Assembly (NCBI GenBank): GCA_003477185.1
Contig: DMTJ01000348.1
Location: forward strand, 1-11,684
Direction of reading: 5' to 3'
Length of the DNA: 11,684 bases
Origin: Lentisphaeria bacterium
Lineage (GTDB): Bacteria > Verrucomicrobiota > Lentisphaeria > JABSQK01 > UBA12247
Position numbers and translations under genes: made by a program. Under the pieces are notes generated by a model. The model saw only the letters and a list, made by a program, of their open reading frames with translations. It was not told the origin of the DNA and made no database searches. Shown here piece after piece: positions 1-6,470 of this stretch; the stretch's first letter is position 1; each line of letters opens with the position of its first letter.

Positions 1-2838
1 AATCGAGCCGCAGATAGAGTGATAGCTAGTCTTGGCCCAGTCCAATCCCTTCTCCATCACTGGTTTAATCATGATCTTCTTATAGCCCGGCGTTTCAGGA
101 CGAATCCCGCCGACATGGCCGATGATAAAGGCCCCCACCGCGCCGTGCGCGTAATGCGTGAACGAGTTCATGCGCGGGCAGGAAGGACTTCCATCTGGTC
201 GACGGCTGCCGAAATGCTCCCAGATGGTATTGCCGTGCTGGGCCATATAGAGCCAGGAGGGAAAGCCCTCGTCGAGCAGCAGCTTGTAGGCATCCGCATT
301 GCGACCGGCCAGTTCGAGGCCCTGGAGGACGCGCGGGCAGCCCATGAAGCCGGTGGCGATATGGCCCACCTTTTCCACACGTTCGCCAAACCGCTGGCTG
401 ACCAATTCCTTCTTCTCCTCGGGAACCAGCCCCATGGTAAAGGCGAGGGCGTAGCCAGTCTGTGAGTCAGAATGCACGCGGCCTTCCGCGTCAATCAGGT
501 GCTTGGCGAAGGCCGTGGCGGTGCGGTCGGCCAAGGCACGGTAGGTTGCGGAGTCCGCATGCTTGCCGATGGCTGCGGCCATCTTTGCCATGACTTGGGC
601 GTTGTGGCCCAAATAGGCGGTGCCAGCGGTGAGGATGGAGACCTTATTGCCGCCTGGAGCCTTGGCATGGTCGGTCAGGCCGACGCGCCATTCGTTCCCC
701 TTCTCATCCTGCTCGCCCCGGGTTCCGTCCGGATTGGTTGTACGAATCAGATGGTCCAGGGCTCGCGCCATGGAGTCGTAGTGTTCCTCAATAACGGACG
801 TATCGCCATACTCCCGATACATCCGGTATACGCACAGCACGCCGGCATCTGACCAACCCACATTCGGGCCGCCGCCGGGGCCATAGTAAGGCGCGTGATC
901 TGGAAACCATCCGCCCGGCATCTGGGCATCTTCCACATCCACCAGCCACTTGTTGAAGAAGCCCGCCATGTCGAAGTTGTAGAGAGCCGCGGGCATAAAG
1001 AAGTTCATGTCGCCGGTGTAGCCGCACCGTTCGTCGCGCTGATTGCAGTCGGTGGGAATGCCCATGATGTTGGCGCGCATCGACCACTGAATGTTCTGCA
1101 CGAACTTGGTCAGGAGGGGATTCGAACAGGTAAACTGTGATGCCTCGCCCAAATCCGTGTGGAAGGCGATGCCGGTCACTTGCTCAGGAGTGGGCTTGCG
1201 CGACAACCCGTGGAGTTCCACAAACTGGAAACCATGATAGGTGAAGTGCGGCTCGAAGACTTCTTCTCCGCCGCCTCTGCAGAAATAACGGTCGATCTGG
1301 CGGTCGCCTTTGCCGAAATGGCCGGCACGCAGATTGTCCAGGTAGACGGTGCCGTCGGGATTGAGAATCTCGCCATGCTGCATGGTAATCTTCGTGCCGG
1401 GCGGTGCCTGTACGGTCAGCCGCGTCCAGCCGCTGAAGATCTGGCCCATGTCCGCGACGTAGACTCCAGGGCGGGCCTCTGAAACAGCAATAGGTGTGAT
1501 CTCTCGCGTCTTACGGATTGGTTCACTACGCTGCCAGACTAACTCGCCGATCTCTAGATCCTTGCCTCTCACCACGACAGTTTTCCAGGCCGATGCATCA
1601 TAGCCAATCTGATGCCAGCCGGACATTTCGCGGCGCGCGTCGTAGATCTCACCTTCGTAGATCCCGGAGAAGCGGATGGGGCCGTCGGTCGTGGCTTGCC
1701 AGGTCTCATCAGTGGGCACGACCTGGGTAGTGCCGTCTGCATACTCGATCTCGAGCTGGGCCAGAAGACTGGGATCCTTGCCGTAAATCGGCCTGAGCTG
1801 CTTCCCCCAAAACATCCATCCCCCGCAATACCATCCGTTGCCCAGAAGGGCACCCATGGCATTGGTTCCGGTTGTCACAAGATCCGTAACATCAAAAGTC
1901 TGGTACTGAATTCGTTTGTGATAATCTGTCCACTCTGGGGCAAGGAGCTGATCCCCGACCCGCTGCCCGTTAATGCGGAATTCATAAAGACCCAGCGCGG
2001 TCACATAGAGGGTGGCGCGCGTTACCTTGTCCCCGGCCTTGAATTCCTTTCGCAGCTGACGCGGAACCGCCCAGCGACGTCGCTCATGTTGCCCCTCCGG
2101 CGTGTCCATATACATCGTGGCGTCTGGCAGATAGATATCGCCGAGCCAATGCGCTAGGGGTGTCTGCTTCACGTACGGCTTACCGTTGTATTCATAGTCG
2201 ACCGTGAGCTGTTTCCTGCCGCCGGGGTCTTCTACGCCAAGCCCCTCGGGCGTGCATGTGGTCCCCAATGTACCCTTTGCGATCTTCGCATTGAGGGTTG
2301 CCGTCACGCCGATGGATTTGTGCTGGCCCTTGAGGATGGCCTTGGTGATGACGAGCTTTCCTTCGGTGAATTCGTCCTCGTAGGTGTCGTCGTCTGCATG
2401 GTCATCGAGGCCAATCCACTGTGCTCGCCAACCTACTTTAGAAAATATGCCCATGCTCCAGAAGGCCATTGCGCTCTCAGCCACCTCGCCTTCGGCTGTC
2501 CGGCACTGAACCTTCCAGAAATACTGCTTTCTCGAGGCAAGCGGCTTCCCCGCGTACTCGACTTGGATGGAACGGTAGCTCTGCACGACGCCGCTGTCCC
2601 AGGCATCGCCCAGGTCCCGCTTCAACAGCTCCGGCGACGTGGCCACGAGGATGCGGTAGCTGTCTTGCATGACACTGCGTTTGTCCGAGTGGATTTCCCA
2701 GCTCAACCGGGGATGCAGGGCATCAATGCCCTGCGGATTATTGTGGTATTCGCAACGCGGATTCTTGACCTCGAACGCTGAAACGCCGAGTGTTCCGACC
2801 ACGCATGATGTCCCCAGCCAGGACGTGAAATCTGTCAC
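1..2838 (-). CDS. GH78 alpha-L-rhamnosidase, secreted (3' end beyond window)
   Basis: Inverting glycoside hydrolase expected to release terminal alpha-L-rhamnose from glycans or glycosides outside the cytoplasm. 946 codons are open and no stop is reached at position 1, so the last part of the C-terminal beta domain is missing. Residues 1-21 form a short hydrophobic, signal-like segment ending V-S-A, although it lacks a basic N-region. The N-terminal rhamnosidase domain starts near 23 (EVKNPRCEY, then HPRLSWEI). The GH78 catalytic signature PTDCNQRDERCGYTGD lies at 595-610, with E603 the likely general acid. The second catalytic region, NTIWEHF at 870-876, has E874 as the likely base, followed by MNSFTHYAHGAVG. 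Residues about 158-232 form an extra beta-rich insert. The start is GTG because it has a good ribosome site and no earlier in-frame start follows the TAA at 2845-2847. It overlaps the stop of the upstream gene. Family assignment is secure; the exact substrate is not. Confidence 0.95.
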   Translation of the reverse strand, partial: MTDFTSWLGTSCVVGTLGVSAFEVKNPRCEYHNNPQGIDALHPRLSWEIHSDKRSVMQDSYRILVATSPELLKRDLGDAWDSGVVQSYRSIQVEYAGKPLASRKQYFWKVQCRTAEGEVAESAMAFWSMGIFSKVGWRAQWIGLDDHADDDTYEDEFTEGKLVITKAILKGQHKSIGVTATLNAKIAKGTLGTTCTPEGLGVEDPGGRKQLTVDYEYNGKPYVKQTPLAHWLGDIYLPDATMYMDTPEGQHERRRWAVPRQLRKEFKAGDKVTRATLYVTALGLYEFRINGQRVGDQLLAPEWTDYHKRIQYQTFDVTDLVTTGTNAMGALLGNGWYCGGWMFWGKQLRPIYGKDPSLLAQLEIEYADGTTQVVPTDETWQATTDGPIRFSGIYEGEIYDARREMSGWHQIGYDASAWKTVVVRGKDLEIGELVWQRSEPIRKTREITPIAVSEARPGVYVADMGQIFSGWTRLTVQAPPGTKITMQHGEILNPDGTVYLDNLRAGHFGKGDRQIDRYFCRGGGEEVFEPHFTYHGFQFVELHGLSRKPTPEQVTGIAFHTDLGEASQFTCSNPLLTKFVQNIQWSMRANIMGIPTDCNQRDERCGYTGDMNFFMPAALYNFDMAGFFNKWLVDVEDAQMPGGWFPDHAPYYGPGGGPNVGWSDAGVLCVYRMYREYGDTSVIEEHYDSMARALDHLIRTTNPDGTRGEQDEKGNEWRVGLTDHAKAPGGNKVSILTAGTAYLGHNAQVMAKMAAAIGKHADSATYRALADRTATAFAKHLIDAEGRVHSDSQTGYALAFTMGLVPEEKKELVSQRFGERVEKVGHIATGFMGCPRVLQGLELAGRNADAYKLLLDEGFPSWLYMAQHGNTIWEHFGSRRPDGSPSCPRMNSFTHYAHGAVGAFIIGHVGGIRPETPGYKKIMIKPVMEKGLDWAKTSYHSICGSI

Positions 2839-3353
2839 TCTTGCTTACCTTCTAGCATCCGTTTCAAAAGAGTTACCGGCCCGCAGAGGCCGGAATCGGG
2901 ATCGCCGCGATAGCGGCATGGGCTGGTCTGGTAATGGTTCGCCAGCGTGTAGGTGCTCAGGCCTATGCCGATTCCCAGCCTGTCGCACTCTGCCGAGACC
3001 TTGGTGTAGATCCGCCACCACTGGCCCGAGAAGATGGGCGAGCTCATCACATCGGACGCCCAGCCAGGCGCATCGGTATGCGAGTAGTTTACCTGCACGC
3101 CGCTAATGCCTTTCGCGTGTAGCTCGCGCACCTGCCAGAGCAGCCGTTCCTCGTCCAACTCGTATCCGCTCCACCACCAGAATGGGACCTGCCCATATCC
3201 CGGCGGCGGGCTCTTAAACCCCGGCAGCGCATCCAAGTCGGGCGACCGGTCTGGGGAACCAGGCTGCAGGGCCGAGGCGCTGCTGGCAAACACCAGGAAG
3301 AGTGCAAACATGAGGGTCTTTAGGGCCAGTGATTTCGTGATCAGTTCGATCAT
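2835..3353 (-). CDS. Internally deleted GH106-like glycosidase, N-terminus plus short tail
   Basis: The 172-residue product has a clear signal peptide (charged start, hydrophobic core about 14-23, likely cut after ASA at 26-28). A segment follows that is typical of the start of large GH106-type alpha-L-rhamnosidases and relatives: FKSPPPGYGQVPFWWWSGYE at 46-65, LDEERLLWQVRELHAKGISG at 66-85, and GIGLSTYTL at 129-137. Such proteins usually run to many hundreds of residues, so the catalytic barrel is absent. The last part, RYRGDPDSGLCGPVTLL (147-163), resembles the SGLLGPV-type tail I recall at the C-terminus of this family. I therefore infer an in-frame internal deletion near residues 137-139, not simple 3' truncation. 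Catalytic activity is not expected. The stop TGA overlaps the GTG of GH78, so the ORF may persist as its translated leader. No convincing ribosome site precedes ATG 3353; an internal ATG at residue 15 is an alternative start. It could be annotated as a pseudogene. Confidence 0.75.
   Translation of the reverse strand: MIELITKSLALKTLMFALFLVFASSASALQPGSPDRSPDLDALPGFKSPPPGYGQVPFWWWSGYELDEERLLWQVRELHAKGISGVQVNYSHTDAPGWASDVMSSPIFSGQWWRIYTKVSAECDRLGIGIGLSTYTLANHYQTSPCRYRGDPDSGLCGPVTLLKRMLEGKQE
2848..2853 (-). promoter_or_regulatory. Ribosome binding site that fixes the GH78 GTG start
   Basis: AGAAGG on the minus strand lies 9 bases upstream of the GTG at 2838-2836. It sits inside the last codons of the upstream ORF. 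With the GTGA stop/start overlap, this supports the GTG as the true start and suggests translational coupling of the two genes. Confidence 0.7.
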
Positions 3354-3522
3354 ATGTCAATGCTCAGGAAGATGATTGGCTGGGACTCAGTGGATCTGTC
3401 AGATAGTTGGATCGCGCCGCTAACCACCGGAGTCAATCACAGAATACTCCATGATCCAGCGTGTGTAACCGGTGCCGCTGCTCGTGACTGTGATTCATTT
3501 TCGGAACGTCACGGCCAAGATC
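3354..3522. other. Gene-free spacer between glycosidase unit and transposase remnant
   Basis: No coding region or family-like fragment is seen in any frame. The promoter of the glycosidase pair should lie here or further upstream on the minus strand, but no convincing -35/-10 pair stands out. The lost 3' part of the adjacent transposase would map here and cannot be traced. Confidence 0.4.
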
Positions 3523-4023
3523 CTACCATGTCGAGCAAATCGCCCGGAAACAAAGGAGGGCCAATGGGACGGCCACGACGCTCCACAGCTTGGTGACAAG
3601 CACGGAAATCGCCTGGCAGGAGTGGCTCATGATGTAGGCGGGCTTGGTGTTGGATTCGGACTGTTGGTGAAGCGTCTTGACCGCGGGCACCTTTCGTCCT
3701 GACTTGGCGACTTTGATGCCGCCGGTCACGAAAACGATTCGTTCGTTGCAGCGCAGCACGCCCGGGTGTTTATCGAGGACAAGGACAGTTCCAATCCGGG
3801 TTAGCTTCTGAAGGTTCGGGGTGTTGCTGTGGAAGAACTCAAGGATCCTGTCATAGCAGGCTTAACGGAGGCATAAACAGCGGACGAAGCTTGTGACGCC
3901 CAGCAGTTCGCCGCGGGTAGTGAATCCGATAAATACAACCAACATCCACATGAAAGTGGTGCACCGTGAGCAGGCTGGTCGCAGAAGTTTCGCCCAGTTC
4001 CATCAGCAATTCCATAGCTGCAT
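3523..4023 (-). pseudogene. Degenerate DDE-type transposase with two in-frame stops
   Basis: One continuous minus-strand frame begins at ATG 4023, which has a good ribosome site (GAGGAG six bases upstream). It is interrupted by TGA at 4005-4003 and TAA at 3864-3862 and ends at TAG 3525-3523. Reading through the stops gives a coherent protein: a hydrophobic N-terminal stretch (TTFMWMLVVFIGFTTRGELL), then ACYDRILEFFHSN, then a conserved block GGIKVAKSGRKVPAVKTLHQ and NTKPAYIMSHSCQAISVLV. These blocks match my memory of a DDE-superfamily transposase in which the first block reads D-G-I-K-V; here the aspartate is replaced by glycine (VTGGIKV), consistent with inactivation. The C-terminal half with later catalytic residues is missing. 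I cannot name the IS family and found no reliable terminal inverted repeats. The transposase nature is fairly confident; family is unknown. Confidence 0.7.
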
Positions 4024-4188
4024 GATCTTCTCCTCTTTGATTCTGGGTGGCGACAGCTTGCGGCCTATAAGCGCTTTCGTGCGCTCACGAAGGAATGGTT
4101 GACTTGGCCATGCCATGAAGTTATGCAAGCTAAAGGCGAAGTCCGAAGCCCACGAGTACTCTATCTAAACCCCGAGAATTCGGTACTC

Positions 4189-4362
4189 TCAAGTCACTAG
4201 GTTCTTTGGAAATTCTTGAACACGCAGCGATCGCCAGAGATCTGTGAGTAGGATCTGGGCTACGTCCGAGGATTGCAGATTGTACTTCACCAGCTCTTCC
4301 GCAAGTGCGGCTTGGGCGCCTGTGGCCACTGTTCCCGAGCCTCCAGCAGTCTCTGCGCTCAT
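4189..4362 (-). CDS. Possible small protein, 57 residues, unknown
   Basis: ATG at 4362-4360 is preceded by GAGG five bases upstream, and a 57-residue frame runs to TGA at 4191-4189. The N-terminal 18 residues are rich in Gly, Ala and Thr. The rest looks like one or two amphipathic helices (AALAEELVKYNLQSSD, then VAQILLTDLWRSLRV). There is no signal peptide, membrane segment or cysteine. It lies between the transposase remnant and the sigma/anti-sigma pair, all on the same strand. No family is recognised. The evidence is the ribosome site, plausible codon use and helix-like composition. It could equally be a chance ORF or the tail of a disrupted gene. Confidence 0.35.
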   Translation of the reverse strand: MSAETAGGSGTVATGAQAALAEELVKYNLQSSDVAQILLTDLWRSLRVQEFPKNLVT

Positions 4363-4616
4363 TTTAGCCTCATCTCTGATTGAGTTCGGGGCACCATGGC
4401 ACGAGAAGTGGGGCTGGAAAACTGAGAGGGACTAGCCGATGCGTTCGCCGAGCCGGAGGGGCAGCCTGGCTGGGTAATCGCCGCCAGCGATTAGGCGATC
4501 GTGCAAAAGAAGGCTGCGGAAGCGTTAGGTCCGCTCCCAGACAGACTGGCCCTTCCTTGGTCACCTGATCTAGGCTGCATTGCCGCCAGGTAGGCAAGAG
4601 CCTCTGGCATATACCG
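4363..4616. other. Spacer downstream of the anti-sigma gene
   Basis: No supported gene. Overlapping short frames on both strands here have no ribosome sites or recognisable motifs. The only structure noted is a hairpin just after the anti-sigma stop. Confidence 0.4.
4585..4608 (-). terminator. Hairpin 3' of the anti-sigma gene, possible terminator
   Basis: A 24-base imperfect hairpin (outer stem GCCAG/CTGGC, inner stem AGGC/GCCT, 2-base bulges, 4-base loop) begins 8 bases after the anti-sigma stop. No U-rich tract follows on the minus strand, so a classical Rho-independent terminator is not supported. It may instead protect the 3' end. Confidence 0.25.
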
Positions 4617-4874
4617 CTAGTCGACGTCTCGCAGTTGCCTCTTCATTCGCTCTTTGGCGTCCTCCGGTAGACGGGCCGGCAGCTGGCAGTTGCCGGCCTG
4701 CTCTCGCTCGGCCAGCGCCTTTGCGCAATCCTGCATGAGCATGGCGTCTTTATGGTAGCGGGAGCAGACTAAGCACAACGCCATGTGGGCCTTGAGCCCC
4801 AGCCGCTTCCGGCCCGGGAGGCCTTTGTAATGCGTTTCAGCGAGGCTCTTTGCGACTCGTTTACAGGTCCACAT
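4617..4874 (-). CDS. Zinc-binding (zf-HC2/ZAS-type) anti-sigma factor, soluble
   Basis: An 85-residue protein expected to bind and restrain the ECF sigma factor encoded just upstream. The anti-sigma zinc signature H-x3-C-x2-C is visible as H30-MAL-C34-LV-C37, with a further cysteine at C4 (MWTCKRVAKSLAE). In this family these residues hold a zinc ion or act as a redox switch. There is no transmembrane segment, so it should act in the cytoplasm and respond to an internal signal. The C-terminus is charged and helical. The start is the ATG at 4874-4872, which overlaps the sigma stop as TAATG and has a purine-rich GGGGAGAA upstream. A longer start at 4949 would lie inside the sigma gene and adds residues unlike the family. 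The signal sensed cannot be told. Confidence 0.8.
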   Translation of the reverse strand: MWTCKRVAKSLAETHYKGLPGRKRLGLKAHMALCLVCSRYHKDAMLMQDCAKALAEREQAGNCQLPARLPEDAKERMKRQLRDVD

Positions 4875-5443
4875 TAACGATTCAATTCTCCCCAGTTCTT
4901 CTCTAAGCACTGCTTGAGATGCTTGCGGGACCTGTGAATCATGACCCACAGATTGTTCGGAGAAATTCCCAGAACCTCACATGTTTCCTGCGAAGAAACA
5001 CCTTCCAGTTCCTTTAGAGTGAAGGCCTGCCGCAATCGTTCGGGCAGTTTGGCCGTGCAGCTTTCAAAAATCTTCCAGAACTCAACGTCCTCAAATGACT
5101 TACGCGGGTCGAACTTCCATGGTAATGGCGTGCGGGTAGGGATTCCCGAGTATTTCATCAGAAAGGTATCCGGCATCTCATACTCTTCTACGTCTTCAAG
5201 AGGCGTTTCTCGGGCGCTCTTCCGAAAATGATCGATGATTTTGTTGCGCAGAATTCCACGCAGCCAGAACCGGACGTCAACCTGACCGTTGTAGCCATCT
5301 AGCCCCTTGATACCAGCCAGAAAGGTCTCCTGCACCGCGTCTTCTGCGACAATGGGGTCACGTAAGCGGTGCACTGCGTAGCGGTATAGATAATCGCCGT
5401 ATTCATCGACCCAAAGCTCAGGATTGGGACTTTTAGTCTCCAT
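4874..5443 (-). CDS. ECF-type RNA polymerase sigma factor
   Basis: A 189-residue alternative sigma factor that would direct RNA polymerase to a dedicated promoter set. Region 2 spans about 14-78, with AEDAVQETFLAG (33-44) and the WLRGILRNKIIDHFRK helix (60-75) for core binding and -10 recognition. A linker of about 45 residues follows. Region 4 spans about 127-182: LPERLRQAFTLKELEG, then the helix-turn-helix SQETCEVLGISPNNLWVMIH. The gene is coupled to the downstream anti-sigma by the TAATG overlap, so both are made together. ATG 5443 is preferred because GGTGAG lies four bases upstream; an in-frame GTG at 5452 lacks a ribosome site. Many ECF genes control their own promoter, but no matching motif is evident upstream. 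The ECF subgroup cannot be named from the sequence alone. Confidence 0.92.
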   Translation of the reverse strand: METKSPNPELWVDEYGDYLYRYAVHRLRDPIVAEDAVQETFLAGIKGLDGYNGQVDVRFWLRGILRNKIIDHFRKSARETPLEDVEEYEMPDTFLMKYSGIPTRTPLPWKFDPRKSFEDVEFWKIFESCTAKLPERLRQAFTLKELEGVSSQETCEVLGISPNNLWVMIHRSRKHLKQCLEKNWGELNR

Positions 5444-6081
5444 GCAACTCACCGTGGTTAGGGTTAAGGTGGATGACGGGGGGGGACAGCCTGCTCCAGA
5501 GAAACGTGGACTGTACGCTCCCTATCCCAGTCTGCAAAGGTAGGAACCAAAACCGGCACCCGGCAGACAATAATTCAGGCCGCTCGACACCTGCAGTTTA
5601 GACGCGGTGGTGGCGCGCCCATGTGGAGGCGGATGGGGAGTTGTGCCCCCGGCAACTAGCCAGGGGCTGCGCCCCTGCGCGTTGAGCCACAAACCGGTAG
5701 CTTGCCCGGGAGATCCTAGTGTGGCCAATCACAAGTTCGTGGGAAAAGACGAGGGGCTTTCGGCGCCCCACCGCACTGGCGACACCTCGACGATGGCCTA
5801 GCATCGACCCGTGATCAACGAAAAATCGTATCGATTTCGTGTAGACTTCAGCAATTGAAGGGCGCAAATGGCCTGCAGGTAACAGAAATCGCTGGAAAAA
5901 TGCGCAAATGGAGACTGTTTTGCAGCCGGCACAGCTACGTCCGACAGCTAGGAAGTTTAGTGACGCAGGAAGGGGCGGAGGGCTCGCTGACGGGGAAAGA
6001 AAGAGGCCAAAGTGTTCATTGCCAGAGACACGAGCTGGGTGCTTGAGTGGGACGGTTGCCGCAGAGCCTCACACGCGAAAG
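5444..6081. other. Gene-free region upstream of the sigma gene
   Basis: 638 bases without a supported gene; the open frames on both strands lack ribosome sites, family motifs and coherent composition. It contains a run of eight G at 5478-5485, 35 bases upstream of the sigma start, and a perfect GC-rich hairpin at 5661-5677. It should contain the sigma promoter on the minus strand and the 3' untranslated region of the small-protein pair. Confidence 0.5.
5661..5677. repeat. Perfect GC-rich hairpin (7-base stem)
   Basis: CAGGGGC-TGC-GCCCCTG is a perfect 7-base inverted repeat with a 3-base loop. There is no T-tract on either side, and no second copy was noticed in the window. It could be a transcript-end structure or a dispersed palindromic element. 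Confidence 0.5.
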
Positions 6082-6252
6082 CTACTTGCGGGGCACGGTT
6101 GTCTTTGTCTCTCCTGGCTGTTGCGGCAAGCCAGCGCCCTCCAATTCTTCGGCGGACTTTTCTAGGCTCCGAACAATTCCAGCAAGGTACAAGGCAGCCA
6201 GCGTCAGAACCGAGACTCCGAAGCCGAATGCGAAAAGAAGTGAGTCTGTCAT
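6082..6252 (-). CDS. Small single-pass membrane protein, 56 residues, unknown
   Basis: ATG at 6252-6250, stop TAG at 6084-6082. One strong transmembrane segment covers about residues 4-27 (LLFAFGFGVSVLTLAALYLA), with almost nothing before it. A charged helical stretch follows (VRSLEKSAEELEGAG), then a polar, proline-containing tail ending in basic residues. By the positive-inside rule the C-terminus is probably cytoplasmic. The start lies five bases after the stop of the preceding gene. AAAGGA inside the end of that gene, nine bases upstream, is a good ribosome site. This argues for a real second gene in a two-gene operon. I recognise no family; partner roles such as a small subunit of a membrane complex are only speculation. 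Confidence 0.65.
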   Translation of the reverse strand: MTDSLLFAFGFGVSVLTLAALYLAGIVRSLEKSAEELEGAGLPQQPGETKTTVPRK

Positions 6253-6257
6253 GGCGA

Positions 6258-6470
6258 TCAATCCTTTAGAGTCAGGTTGCCGAGGGATAGGATTGACGGG
6301 ACCCAGAGGCCTACGAACATACCGCGGTCCGTGTCGCCAGAAAAGAACAGGGCGACGGACATCACCAGAGAGATACCTGCCGCAAGGATAATCAGCTTTT
6401 TGGGAAGAGAAAGGGACGGAGCGGGCGCCCCGGTGTCAGTGCTGGTCGTGTCGTTGCTCATGGTGTCCAT
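6258..6470 (-). CDS. Small two-pass membrane protein, 70 residues, unknown
   Basis: A polar Ser/Thr/Asp-rich start of about 22 residues is followed by a hydrophobic helix at about 26-44 (LIILAAGISLVMSVALFF), a short acidic loop (SGDTDRG) and a second hydrophobic stretch at about 50-66 containing FVGLWVPSILSLG. The helix-loop-helix shape and Gly-Leu-Trp-Val-Pro core look like a conserved small membrane protein, but I cannot assign it to a family or function. The start could be ATG 6470 or the in-frame ATG three codons later at 6461. The latter has GAGATGG upstream at better spacing. It is followed five bases later by a second small membrane-protein gene and is probably cotranscribed with it. 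The nearest same-strand genes upstream are only remnants, so a promoter should lie just above 6470. Confidence 0.7.
   Translation of the reverse strand: MDTMSNDTTSTDTGAPAPSLSLPKKLIILAAGISLVMSVALFFSGDTDRGMFVGLWVPSILSLGNLTLKD

Noticed and set aside
3355..3360. TTGACA-like -35 hexamer on the minus strand
   Set aside because: It abuts the start codon of the glycosidase ORF, leaving no room for a -10 box and leader.
4154..4188. GAGTAC / GTACTC inverted repeat with 23-base spacer
   Set aside because: The stems are only 6 bases and include a self-palindromic core, and no T-tract or gene boundary gives it a role.
4244..4597. Overlapping plus and minus frames of 62-75 codons
   Set aside because: They have low-complexity shadow composition and no start signals. 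Only the 57-codon minus frame at 4189-4362 has a ribosome site.
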